27,913 nt of DNA, taken from IMG/VR virus record IMGVR_UViG_3300033153_007322, positions 1-27,913 of that record; one strand, written 5' to 3'. Each line of letters opens with the position of its first letter. Within the stretch, counting starts at the first letter, position 1. The notes under the pieces are model-generated. The model worked only from the letters and a program-made list of their open reading frames with translations. It made no database searches and was not told the DNA's origin. Made by a program: the position numbers and the translations under genes. Below are positions 8,018 to 15,995 of the stretch, piece by piece. The DNA is from a virus.

Positions 8018-9864
8018 TGTCATTAGAGGACGAGATAAAGAACAATAAATCCAAAGTCTTTAGACGAGCGTTTATTAAGAGACGTTTAGTATCTACAGGA
8101 TTATTCGAGACCGACTGGCAAGAAATAACAAAAGACGTTGGAAAATGGGGAACGGTAACGCAGAAAATCGACTCTGAAAAACAAGGCCGAATAAGATTTA
8201 GTTCGACTAATTTAACAATGATTAACGACGACGGACTTTATAATCCGGCCGAAAACGAGGCCTCGCTATGGTTTGGATATGCCTCACAACAAAGGACTTT
8301 GTTTAAAATCGAGGCCGGCTTTATACATCAAACGCAAGGCGCAGACGGCATTTGGACAAATACCGAATTCCCTTCTAGTAATTCAGAAGTTTATACGGGA
8401 GTTTTACAGGGCGATATAAATGTAAATACTAGAAACGAAATGAACTTTAGTATTAAACCATTAACTCAAATTTTGCGAGACTATCCGGCTAAAGATTTGT
8501 CCGGATTTACGTCAACCGGAGTTACGGCTAGTGAATTTATGGGGATGATAAGAGACCATACCGACGGATCTAGTAACTTAATTTTTAGACCATTTTTTAA
8601 AGATACAACTACCGGCTTTAATATTCAAACAACTACAGTTACTTATGCAAATTTAGATAGTGCCGGCTCAAGTGATATAATAGACAAAAGCGTCTGGCAA
8701 GTAGTCGAAAAGCTAGCGGAGTCGGAAAATTATTTAGCTTATGTAAGTGCGGACGGAACATTTAATTTTATTGATCGTGACAATATCGCGTCGGCGACAA
8801 CGTATAATTTTAATGGGGTTGGTTCGTCCGATCGTACTTATGGAATACAGATAAAAGATATTTCCTTTTTCGGGTTTAGACAAAGCAAATATTATTCTAG
8901 AGTTAGTTTGAAACATGGTAGCACGGACACGACAACAAGCTTTGAGACGGTAGAGGCCGAATTTAAGGTAGCGGGCGAAAACGCGCCTTGGAATTTTGGA
9001 CATAAAACTTTTTCAATGGAAAATACATGGCTATCTGCAACGGGCGCGGCTTTAATAGCTCAGGATATTTTTGACAATGTTTCTAGCAAGAAGAACGAAC
9101 TAAACTTTAACTCTAGTTTTGTTCCGCATATTACAATTACTGATCGTTTGTCTATTTCTTATGACTCTAATCCGGTTAATGCTTTAAGTCTTTGGGATCA
9201 AAACGTATGGGTTGGGTTATCCGCTGCGGTTAGCCAAAGCATAGAACAAACAACGGAGGCGGGGAATACTGGTTTATTAACTTCAACTTATCAGGCACAA
9301 AGCTTTTTAGCTCCTTCGGGCGGCATGACAATAAACGAAGTTATTTTTAAAATGTATGCCTTAACCGCAACGACTGGGAATTTAACGGCTCAAGTTTGGG
9401 ATACTTCTTTGACGGGCGGGATTTATAAGCCAAAGTCTTTATTGGCGACTTCGGATAATTTTGATGTTAGCACATTAGTAGGTGACTCCTCCGGTAGCTC
9501 TATAGAAGAAACAATAACTTTTGGAACCGCTTACACTTTAACGGCATCAACTAATTACGCGATAGTGTTAAACTCTAGTGGTCTGTCTGGGGATTTTGTT
9601 TATGTTAGAAAAGTGCAAACTAACCCTTACGCCGACGGGCGATTATGGTCTAGCATAGATTTAACTCCTTCCGGCTGGAATAGTAATTCATTAAACGATT
9701 TATACTTTAAATTCATAGAGACAGAATTAAGGGAAACGGACGGCCTTATTTGGGACGATAATTCGGGGAATGCTATATATTTATTAAATGACGAATACAA
9801 ACCACTATCTATTAAAGTAAATTTAGATAAACTAGAGACTACTATTTTTTCGAGGGAGATTTAA
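8017..9864 (+). CDS. Tail hub protein with an inserted carbohydrate-binding-like domain
   Basis: The 615-aa protein starts like siphovirus hub proteins (VFRRAFIKRRLVSTG, then TDWQEITKDVGKWGTV), with a middle containing VVEKLAESENYLAYVSADGTFNFIDR typical of Tal/hub-like folds. Near residue 425-570 lies FLAPSGGMTINEVIFKMY followed by NLTAQVWDTS and KSLLATSDNF. This pattern resembles 'choice-of-anchor'/CBM-like beta-sandwiches that report on GNLTVSIY-type strands, and suggests a receptor-facing insertion near the tail tip. The end (YKPLSIKVNLDKLETTIFSREI) looks like the hub core resuming. Hub role comes from position; the insertion is fold-level inference. Confidence 0.58.
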   Translation: MSLEDEIKNNKSKVFRRAFIKRRLVSTGLFETDWQEITKDVGKWGTVTQKIDSEKQGRIRFSSTNLTMINDDGLYNPAENEASLWFGYASQQRTLFKIEAGFIHQTQGADGIWTNTEFPSSNSEVYTGVLQGDINVNTRNEMNFSIKPLTQILRDYPAKDLSGFTSTGVTASEFMGMIRDHTDGSSNLIFRPFFKDTTTGFNIQTTTVTYANLDSAGSSDIIDKSVWQVVEKLAESENYLAYVSADGTFNFIDRDNIASATTYNFNGVGSSDRTYGIQIKDISFFGFRQSKYYSRVSLKHGSTDTTTSFETVEAEFKVAGENAPWNFGHKTFSMENTWLSATGAALIAQDIFDNVSSKKNELNFNSSFVPHITITDRLSISYDSNPVNALSLWDQNVWVGLSAAVSQSIEQTTEAGNTGLLTSTYQAQSFLAPSGGMTINEVIFKMYALTATTGNLTAQVWDTSLTGGIYKPKSLLATSDNFDVSTLVGDSSGSSIEETITFGTAYTLTASTNYAIVLNSSGLSGDFVYVRKVQTNPYADGRLWSSIDLTPSGWNSNSLNDLYFKFIETELRETDGLIWDDNSGNAIYLLNDEYKPLSIKVNLDKLETTIFSREI

Positions 9865-10668
9865 ATGCCAAGTTCAAATACGATAACCGCCTTTTATGAT
9901 TTTGTTGCAGGGACGAAGGCTAGGTCATCACAGGTAAACAATAATTTTGACGTTTTAAGGGGACATAGGCTCCCCATGAGCACGGACACGGCAACGGCTA
10001 GTGACTCGACCCATAATCTAGGTAGCGATGGCCATCGTTGGCTCAATGGTTTTATAGATAGTTTAAATATGTCGGGCGCGACTTCTACAACAGATTTTAA
10101 AATAGTTCCGTCAACTGCTAATACTTTAGGTTCGGTCGATCTTATGTTCGGGGCTACAACAATTACGACATTAACTCCAGGAGGTTTTAGTGGAAAATCT
10201 ATCAGACCTAGACCCTTCACGGCGTCTAGCTCAGATCCTTCGGAGGGGGGAGTTTTTAGGAGCTTGTTTGCAACTGTCGGAACTACTGGAGGGGCACAAA
10301 CTATAACGGCAGGGAGAATAACCCTAAACGGCAATGGCGTATTTAGAGTTGGTTTTTACAATCCTATATCGGGATCTCCTTCTAGTAAAAGACTCTGGAG
10401 AGCCCAAGGAAAAGGGACGAGTCATTATGTTATGTTAAAAACGGGCTCTACTACGACCAGCATGACTATCTCAACTTATCTTAATTTAGATGGGACAGAC
10501 ACAACAACGGCATCAAGAACATGGCCTCTAACTTCTTTAGAGTTTAATGTTTTTGGTTTAGCTAATGGGGAAACTGTTTTCGAGATTGCATCAACCTCCA
10601 CAGCGGGGGGAACGGTTGGTCTTATAAATGTAAATCAAACCTGCGGCGTTTACGCTTACGAAATTTAA
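9865..10668 (+). CDS. Tail fibre / receptor-binding protein
   Basis: The 267-aa protein begins with FYDFVAGTKARSSQVNNNFD, a common anchor segment of short tail fibres. It then has LGSDGHRWLNGFIDSLNMSG, the 'LGs..hrW...y...l..sG' shaft motif of fibre proteins, and ends in a Gly/Ser/Thr-rich beta domain. It begins immediately after the hub stop and has an SD (CGAGGGAGA). It is the last structural gene of the module, followed by the candidate promoter of the accessory cassette. Receptor binding is inferred. Confidence 0.65.
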   Translation: MPSSNTITAFYDFVAGTKARSSQVNNNFDVLRGHRLPMSTDTATASDSTHNLGSDGHRWLNGFIDSLNMSGATSTTDFKIVPSTANTLGSVDLMFGATTITTLTPGGFSGKSIRPRPFTASSSDPSEGGVFRSLFATVGTTGGAQTITAGRITLNGNGVFRVGFYNPISGSPSSKRLWRAQGKGTSHYVMLKTGSTTTSMTISTYLNLDGTDTTTASRTWPLTSLEFNVFGLANGETVFEIASTSTAGGTVGLINVNQTCGVYAYEI

Positions 10669-10681
10669 TTTTTTTAACACA

Positions 10682-10727
10682 TTGACAAAAGATCCCTTTA
10701 TGTCCAGATTTAGGACATGGGGATCTT
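10682..10727 (+). promoter_or_regulatory. Candidate promoter and start-codon-masking inverted repeat before the radical SAM gene
   Basis: A consensus -35, TTGACA, lies at 10682-10687. A poor -10 (CAGATT) follows at 10705 with a 17-base spacer. Overlapping it, AAGATCCC (10689-10696) pairs with GGGATCTT (10719-10726), and ATGTCC (10700-10705) pairs with GGACAT (10713-10718). This forms a long stem with a small asymmetry. The ATG of the next gene (10717) is inside the right arm. It could be an operator or an RNA hairpin that hides the start; no T-run follows, so a terminator is unlikely. Confidence 0.5.
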
Positions 10728-11679
10728 ATACAATTACTACCGATTAAAATACAGATACGGACATTTACTTAATCTAAAAAAGCCGGTGGACATTAGTTTA
10801 GAATTAGCCTCAAATTGCAATATGGCTTGTAATTATTGTTACCATTCGGATATTAAGTCACTCCCCTTTGATCGAAAAATAATGAGTTTAGCGACCGCGT
10901 CCGACATAATAACAGACGCCGCAATTCTAGGTGTTAACTCTATTAAATTCAATTGGCGCGGGGAGGGGACATTAAACCCGCACTATTATAAAATTACAGG
11001 CCTTGCCAAAGATTTAGCGCATGGCTCAACGTTTATAGATCGTATTACAAATTCAAATTTTAAAATTAGCCCCCGTCGTCGGGACGAAGTATTCGAGGGC
11101 CTTGCTAACCTTACCAAAGTAAAAGTTTCTTATGACTCGTTCAATCCGGACGTGTTCGCAAAACAGAGATCCGGCGGCGACCATAAATTAACGACTGAAA
11201 ATATAGATTTATTTTACAATCATAAGTCTAGAATTAAATCCGAAACTCAATTAGTCATTCAAGCGGTTAGGACTAATTTAAACAAAGACGAGGACATAGA
11301 ATTTCTAGCAAAAAAGCGTTGGCCCGAAGCTGAAATATCAATTAGAGATATGGTAACGGGTAGAGTAAACACCGAAAAATCAGACGATTTAGAGGCGGTT
11401 AAACGTGACTTAAAAAATAGAATACCATGTAAACAAGCCTTTGTTCGATTGATTTACAATTACGACGGGTTGGCAATGCCTTGTTGTCCGAACATAGACG
11501 AGTCGTTGAATATTGGGCACTCCAAAAGAAATGACATATATCATATTTTTAACGGAATAAGAGCTAGGACATTGAGAGGGGCTTTAAAAGCTGGACACGC
11601 ATTTAATAATTACGACGCTTGCAAAAATTGTTCAAGCTTCGAGTCGTATCGCGGATATAAAGCACCTTGGAATAGTTAA
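10717..11679 (+). CDS. Radical SAM protein with SPASM-like C-terminus
   Basis: The 320-aa protein has the [4Fe-4S] cluster motif C34-x3-C38-x2-C41 (SNCNMACNYC), aligned as in radical SAM enzymes that reduce S-adenosylmethionine to a radical. After the barrel, Cys clusters include one in IPCKQAF, a pair in MPCCPN, and C302/C305 in DACKNCSS, consistent with a SPASM/twitch auxiliary cluster. Members act on peptides, sugars or cofactors; the substrate is not visible. The start codon lies inside an inverted repeat with only a very close GGA as SD, so translation may be regulated or leaderless. It opens the enzyme cassette. Confidence 0.8.
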   Translation: MGILYNYYRLKYRYGHLLNLKKPVDISLELASNCNMACNYCYHSDIKSLPFDRKIMSLATASDIITDAAILGVNSIKFNWRGEGTLNPHYYKITGLAKDLAHGSTFIDRITNSNFKISPRRRDEVFEGLANLTKVKVSYDSFNPDVFAKQRSGGDHKLTTENIDLFYNHKSRIKSETQLVIQAVRTNLNKDEDIEFLAKKRWPEAEISIRDMVTGRVNTEKSDDLEAVKRDLKNRIPCKQAFVRLIYNYDGLAMPCCPNIDESLNIGHSKRNDIYHIFNGIRARTLRGALKAGHAFNNYDACKNCSSFESYRGYKAPWNS

Positions 11680-11694
11680 TCATTAGGGGGAGTT

Positions 11695-11928
11695 ATGGGA
11701 AGAGTATTAATTAAAGGAACCGAAATTTTTTGTCCCAGTTGCAAACATCACATAGCTACTGTAAAAAATGACATTTTATCGGGGGAAATTTTAAAAATAA
11801 GTAGCTTCGATTTTAAAGACAAAGAGCCATTAACTAGATCTAAACTGGTTTGTTCGCAATGTTCAACGAGCTACGCGGATAATAAAAGCGGATTTATTAG
11901 GATACACACAAAGGACGGTTGGAAATGA
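11695..11928 (+). CDS. Small zinc-ribbon protein
   Basis: The 77-aa protein has two CxxC pairs (C13/C16 in FCPSCK and C53/C56 in VCSQCS) that would bind one zinc. It has a good SD (TAGGGGGAG). It resembles Com-like/rubredoxin-like small phage zinc proteins in size and motif only; a partner or adaptor role for the neighbouring enzymes is possible. Its TGA overlaps the next ATG at 11925. Confidence 0.65.
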   Translation: MGRVLIKGTEIFCPSCKHHIATVKNDILSGEILKISSFDFKDKEPLTRSKLVCSQCSTSYADNKSGFIRIHTKDGWK

Positions 11929-12125
11929 AAACGGGAATAATAGTTTGTACTAGAATGCAATCGAGTCGCATTCCAAATAAATGCGCTAGAGATATTAACG
12001 GCAAATCTTTACTTGAACATTTACATACTAGATTATTAAAAACGGGAATAAATGTAACCTACGCTTACCCCTGGATTGATTTAGCGGAATACCAAGAAAT
12101 ACCAAGAATTATTTTATTCATTTGA
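11925..12125 (+). pseudogene. N-terminal fragment of an SpsF-like cytidylyltransferase (frameshifted)
   Basis: The start is MKTGIIVCTRMQSSRIPNKC, matching the SpsF/KdsB/NeuA-type nucleotidyltransferase signature (IIxARxxSxRlPgK), which activates sugar acids or amino sugars with CTP. The frame then goes off register at a 10-bp tandem duplication (12088-12107) and stops at 12123. Removing one copy joins it without a stop to the next open frame, restoring LAEYQELFYSFEKTG and a protein of about 440 aa. The ATG at 11925 overlaps the previous stop; an upstream ATG at 11919 is less likely. Intact function needs both pieces in one frame. Confidence 0.8.
12088..12107 (+). repeat. 10-bp tandem duplication causing a frameshift
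   Basis: AATACCAAGA occurs twice head to tail (12088-12097 and 12098-12107). Ten is not a multiple of three, so the second copy shifts the frame and produces the stop at 12123. Deleting one copy makes 11925-13260 one open frame. Confidence 0.92.
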
Positions 12126-12177
12126 AAAAACAGGATTTACAACTTTTGCAGGTTGGGACGACGATCCGTTACATAGA

Positions 12178-13260
12178 ATGTATAAGGCGGCAAAAGATCA
12201 AGGCCTTGATACTATCATAAGAGTCGTTCACGATAAAATTTTCGTCGACGACGTACAAGTAAAGTACGCCCTGAATAAATTCGAGGAAATGAAATTAGAT
12301 TATATGTATAGCTCTACCTTTACAGACGGAACGGCGTTCGAGATTATATCATTTAAAGCGTTAGAGGCCGCCGCTCAAAAGTTTAAAAACGTAGAACATA
12401 TAACTTATGCAATAAAAGCAGTTACCGATAATTCTTACGATATGAATTGGAAGGGCTTATTTGTTAAAGACGCGAGACTATTAGTTGATTTTCCGGAGGA
12501 CTTAGATTTAATGACAACTATTTTCGCGTGTCTTGGGAATGATTGTTCACAAATGGACGTTTATAAATTTTTACACGAAAATCCGTGGGCTAAAAAATTA
12601 AACAAACTCCCTAAAGTAACTATTTACACTTGCGGATTTAATGCAGAAAATTGGATTAACGAAGCTATGAATAGTGTCATTTCTCAACGTAATTTTATAG
12701 AGGACTTTGAGTATATACTAGTAGACGATTGTTCGAGCGACAAAACGGCTTTATTAATGTCTCAAGTCGCGGCGTCATTCCCTAATGTAAGATATATTAG
12801 AAACACTAATAATTTAGGTCTGGCTAGTAGCTCAAACATTGCACTATCAAAAGCTAGAGGAAAACATATTATTCGCTTAGATGCGGACGATCGGTTCGTC
12901 GGGAATAACTGCATTGAAACAATGCTAGAGGAAATAGAGAAACAAAAACTCGACGCTTTATATCCTAATTACTACGACGGCAATCATAAAGTTATCGGGC
13001 TAGGCGCGGTAGAACATCACCCGGCGGGCACCTTGTTTAAAACATTGGCTTTAAATCATATTAGATTTAGAGACGGCCTAAGACATTTCGACGGTAAAGA
13101 TTTATATTTAAGAGCTAAAGAATTATTAAAAATTGGTTATTTAAATAGACCTATATTTTTCTATAGACACCACGTCACTAGTCTTAGTAAAAACAACCTA
13201 GAAGAACGCGCACTAATAAAGGAAAAAATGGAAAATAACATAGAGGAGTTTACTTTATGA
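12178..13260 (+). CDS. C-terminal part of SpsF-like cytidylyltransferase fused to a GT2 glycosyltransferase
   Basis: This frame (360 aa from the first available ATG) continues the SpsF-like domain: IRVVHDKIFVDD at 14-25, then GTAFEIISFKALEAA and VEHITYAI, up to about 135. From about 145 follows a GT-A family 2 glycosyltransferase: KVTIYTCGFNAENWINEAMNS, DDCSSD (183-188), NNLGLASSSNIALSKARG and the metal-binding DADD (235-238). A fused transferase could hand over the activated sugar made by its own N-terminal half. There is no SD at 12178, and the in-frame codons upstream lack any start back to a TAG at 12082, so this is really the downstream half of a broken gene. The GT2 half could still fold if initiated here. 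Confidence 0.75.
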   Translation: MYKAAKDQGLDTIIRVVHDKIFVDDVQVKYALNKFEEMKLDYMYSSTFTDGTAFEIISFKALEAAAQKFKNVEHITYAIKAVTDNSYDMNWKGLFVKDARLLVDFPEDLDLMTTIFACLGNDCSQMDVYKFLHENPWAKKLNKLPKVTIYTCGFNAENWINEAMNSVISQRNFIEDFEYILVDDCSSDKTALLMSQVAASFPNVRYIRNTNNLGLASSSNIALSKARGKHIIRLDADDRFVGNNCIETMLEEIEKQKLDALYPNYYDGNHKVIGLGAVEHHPAGTLFKTLALNHIRFRDGLRHFDGKDLYLRAKELLKIGYLNRPIFFYRHHVTSLSKNNLEERALIKEKMENNIEEFTL

Positions 13261-13595
13261 CCTCAATGGAAATAGACGTTTTAAAATTATATGCCGGAAC
13301 TATTAAAGGGTTCGAGGACAATCTAGCTTGGAACCGTTGGTTAAGTATTTGTTTATCAGGGGAGAAAATCGGCGAGCTAATGAACGTTAGAAAAGGCATT
13401 CAAATGGGAATGTCTGCGGCTCAAAAAAAAGGTCTGGTTACGGAGTCACTAGCCGTAACATTTGCACGTTGGACAAACTCAATAGACAGGACTGTCAAAA
13501 AAATTATACGAAAAAGAGAGGGGAAATTAAACCACGGCGACAAAAAGATATTGGACAATGACATAGAAAAGTTTTTTAAAAGGGAGTCGTATTAG
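13257..13595 (+). CDS. Hypothetical protein, basic, helical
   Basis: The 112-aa product is mainly helical and basic, with AWNRWLSICLSGEKIGELMN and a Lys/Arg-rich C-terminal third (VKKIIRKREGKL). Its ATG overlaps the previous TGA (ATGA), and its TAG overlaps the following GTG, so it is locked into the cassette operon. I do not recognise the family. A helper or adaptor for the transferases is possible but unsupported. Confidence 0.6.
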   Translation: MTSMEIDVLKLYAGTIKGFEDNLAWNRWLSICLSGEKIGELMNVRKGIQMGMSAAQKKGLVTESLAVTFARWTNSIDRTVKKIIRKREGKLNHGDKKILDNDIEKFFKRESY

Positions 13596-14398
13596 TGAAA
13601 TTTAAAAGAACATTCGGACCGAAAATAAACTATCCATTGGTTGAAAAATATAAACACCCTAATAATAATTTTACAATAATAACGGGTAGTTGTTTTTGCG
13701 AATCTAAAGAGCTAGTTTGGTCTATGGCGAAACAAGCCGACGAAATGGGCGCGACTCATTTGCGGAGCGGAGTTTATCGCGCCGGAACTTTTCCGCCTAA
13801 AGAAATGGGTTTTATTGACGAAAAATTATTATTAGCGCACAGAGAGTCGGCGCATTTTTACGGATTAAAAAATATTATGGATATTTTAGACTATTCCGAC
13901 GAGTCAATGGATTTATTCAACAAATACGCCGATTGTTTTCAGGTGGGCGCACGCGCAATGCAATCATACGCTTTATTAAAAAAGGTAGCCGGTTATGGTA
14001 AACCTGTATTCTTAAAAAGGCACGTCGGATGCACCGTGGACGAATGGTTAGGCGCGGCGGAATATCTTTTAAAATACGGTTGTAAAGAATTATATTTAAT
14101 AGAGCGCGGATCGTCTACGTTTCATAATGACGTTCGTTGGACGCCTTGTTTGCACGTCATACCGTCTGTAAAATCTATTTGTAAAATACCTGTAATAATA
14201 GACGCTTCGCACTCTACAGGCCGTAGAGACTTAATAGAACCGATTACTCTAGCCGGAGTAGCTGCCGGAGCCAAAGGACTACTCGTTGAAATTCACGACG
14301 AGCCGGACAAAAGCTTGTCAGATAGTGAACAAGCTATTTATCCTAGTGACTTACAAAACATTTTAAACAAAGCTAAAAAAATAAGGGAGATAATATGA
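13595..14398 (+). CDS. DAHP synthase-like aldolase (type I-beta/NeuB superfamily)
   Basis: The 267-aa GTG-start protein matches class I beta DAHP synthases, which condense phosphoenolpyruvate with an aldose phosphate to give a 2-keto-3-deoxy sugar acid. Expected metal ligands are all present: Cys33 (ITGSCFCES), His206 (IIDASH), Glu232 (LLVEIH) and Asp243 (SLSDSEQ). PEP-binding residues also persist: Arg120 in VGAR, Lys141-Arg142 in FLKR, Arg171 in IERG. However the aldose-binding loop, usually KPRTSP, reads RAGTFP (62-67). An altered acceptor is therefore likely, and a role in making an unusual ulosonic acid rather than aromatic amino acids is plausible. Starts overlap neighbours on both sides. 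An SD (AAAAGGGAGT) sits ahead of the GTG. Confidence 0.82.
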   Translation: MKFKRTFGPKINYPLVEKYKHPNNNFTIITGSCFCESKELVWSMAKQADEMGATHLRSGVYRAGTFPPKEMGFIDEKLLLAHRESAHFYGLKNIMDILDYSDESMDLFNKYADCFQVGARAMQSYALLKKVAGYGKPVFLKRHVGCTVDEWLGAAEYLLKYGCKELYLIERGSSTFHNDVRWTPCLHVIPSVKSICKIPVIIDASHSTGRRDLIEPITLAGVAAGAKGLLVEIHDEPDKSLSDSEQAIYPSDLQNILNKAKKIREII

Positions 14399-15717
14399 AA
14401 AAAGAAGATTGCGCGTGTCCGGTATGTGATACCGTAGGGAAATGGAAAAACGTAGACCAATACAGAAAAAAAGCCGAAGGAATGCACCTTTGCGAACATT
14501 GCGGAATGGTTTTTTATCCTGAAAAATATATGTCAGAAACGGAGGCTAAAGCATATTATGAAAACGACTATCGTAAACCGCCAAATTGGGGAAATCTTAC
14601 AACGGGACTTCGCAAGGTAGAAATGCACCGACATTTTTTAAATGATTTAATGACTAAATGGAAAACCGATAAAAACGACGCTCCGGTTGTGTCTGATATT
14701 GGCGCGGCTTATGGTCTGTTTTTGAATTGGGTTAAAAGTCATTTCCCAGACGCAGACGTTAGCGGGACAGAGTTCGCAAAAGCGTATCGTAGAAACGCAT
14801 ATCACGAATTCGGAATAGAGCTAACAAAAGATTTTGATATGACTAAAAAGTACGATTTAATCGCTAGCTTTAAAGTCGCCGAACATCAATTGGACGTTAA
14901 AAAACGTTTGAGGGAATATGTAGAATGTTTAAAACCAGACGGGTTAATGTATATTTCGGTCCCTACTTGGTTTGATAAAATGACAAACTTCGGTTTAGAC
15001 GGATTTGATTTAGAGTATTACTATCACCCCGACCATATTAACGTTTGGACAAAAACACTATTTGAAACCGTACTTAAAAAAGTAGGATTAGAAATAGTAA
15101 AATTCGACGATGTTATGTATGACGAAACATATCTTTGTAAACGTAACGACTCTTTAATAGAGGCATTTCCTTTATACGAGGACGCCAAAGACATAGAACA
15201 AAGATTAGCTAACATTCAAAAAGCAGACAAAGCCTATGAGACTAGAGACTTCGAAGCTGCGATAAAATATTTTCCTAATTTCTTTGAGGCGCATCAAGCT
15301 AGATACGAAATAACAAGAAAAAAACCGCATGAAGGGCAAGAAGTAGAGCCTTTAAAATACATCGAGGAAAACTATTTAAAGCCTTGTTTTGACGCTTGCG
15401 GCGACTCTTTGAACGCTCTTAGATTTGCTACTGATATTTATATGCGCTATGACGATTTTGCCGAAGCGATTAAATACATCGAGCAATCTTTAAAAGTTAG
15501 ACCGAATAACGGCTCTTTTTTAATGGCTTTGTCGCATTGTTATAGACAATTGGCTTTAAGGACAAAAGACACTAAACAAAAACTTGATCTATTAACCCAA
15601 GCTAGGGACGTGTCAAAATACATTAGAGACGTTGATATTCAATCAAAGGTCGAGTCGACTAATTGGATTTATCAAACCAATAGCGAGCTACCGACGCCTA
15701 ACGAATTAGGGACTTGA
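14395..15717 (+). CDS. SAM-dependent methyltransferase with N-terminal zinc site and TPR-like tail
   Basis: The 440-aa protein opens with a zinc-binding pair of CxxC motifs (C8/C11 in CPVC and C33/C36 in CEHC), like C-methyltransferases of deoxysugar pathways. The Rossmann core follows: motif I at VVSDIGAAYGLFL (98-110) and a post-motif segment near PDGLMYISVP (181-190). Residues about 265-430 form repeated helices (YFPNFFEAHQARYEI, then KYIEQSLKVRPNNGS and FLMALSHCYRQLA) resembling tetratricopeptide repeats, so the tail may bind a partner. ATG overlaps the previous TGA (ATGA). Its substrate is unknown; a sugar intermediate or the product of the cassette is the natural guess. Confidence 0.75.
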   Translation: MKKEDCACPVCDTVGKWKNVDQYRKKAEGMHLCEHCGMVFYPEKYMSETEAKAYYENDYRKPPNWGNLTTGLRKVEMHRHFLNDLMTKWKTDKNDAPVVSDIGAAYGLFLNWVKSHFPDADVSGTEFAKAYRRNAYHEFGIELTKDFDMTKKYDLIASFKVAEHQLDVKKRLREYVECLKPDGLMYISVPTWFDKMTNFGLDGFDLEYYYHPDHINVWTKTLFETVLKKVGLEIVKFDDVMYDETYLCKRNDSLIEAFPLYEDAKDIEQRLANIQKADKAYETRDFEAAIKYFPNFFEAHQARYEITRKKPHEGQEVEPLKYIEENYLKPCFDACGDSLNALRFATDIYMRYDDFAEAIKYIEQSLKVRPNNGSFLMALSHCYRQLALRTKDTKQKLDLLTQARDVSKYIRDVDIQSKVESTNWIYQTNSELPTPNELGT

Positions 15718-15750
15718 TAAATAATTAATTTGCAGTAAAATATTTACTGC
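15714..15750 (+). promoter_or_regulatory. Candidate lysis-cassette promoter with a palindrome over the -10
   Basis: TTGATA at 15714-15719 and TAAAAT at 15736-15741 (spacer 16) form a plausible sigma-70-type promoter. GCAGTAAA (15732-15739) and TTTACTGC (15743-15750) form a perfect 8-bp inverted repeat with a 3-base centre that covers the -10 and start region, as an operator would. The methyltransferase gene ends here and the next gene starts 21 bases downstream. Confidence 0.5.
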
Positions 15751-15770
15751 TTAACAAAGGGGAATTAAAA

Positions 15771-15995
15771 ATGGATAAAGAATTAAAAGCGGGCGAAATT
15801 GGAGCCGAAGCAAAATATGTAATTGAAATTGTAGGTAGTGATGCCAAAATCTCAGTTGATTATGCCGGCAAACAAGCCAGCGGCGGGGCTTATGTTCAAG
15901 TAGGAATAGTTGAATTATTAAGAGCGGCGGCGGCTAAAACAGAAAACAAAGTCGACGACAATTTAGTTGAAATGGTTGCATTGGCTTTAGGCTAA
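15771..15995 (+). CDS. Small hypothetical protein, first gene of lysis cassette
   Basis: The 74-aa acidic product (LKAGEIGAEAKYVIEIVG, then SGGAYVQVGIVELLRAAAAK) has no clear transmembrane segment and no family I recognise. It has a strong SD (AAAGGGGAATT). TAA overlaps the next ATG, so it is coupled to the small membrane protein gene that follows. Its place before the lysis genes hints at a regulator or holin partner, but that is only position. Confidence 0.6.
   Translation: MDKELKAGEIGAEAKYVIEIVGSDAKISVDYAGKQASGGAYVQVGIVELLRAAAAKTENKVDDNLVEMVALALG

Noticed and set aside
9894-10334. 146-aa minus-strand open frame opposite the fibre gene
   Set aside because: No SD, no neighbours on that strand, and the plus-strand fibre frame has family-like motifs.
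10682-10727. Inverted repeat before the radical SAM gene as an intrinsic terminator
   Set aside because: No T-run follows, and the ATG of the next gene is in the right arm; operator or translational control is more likely.
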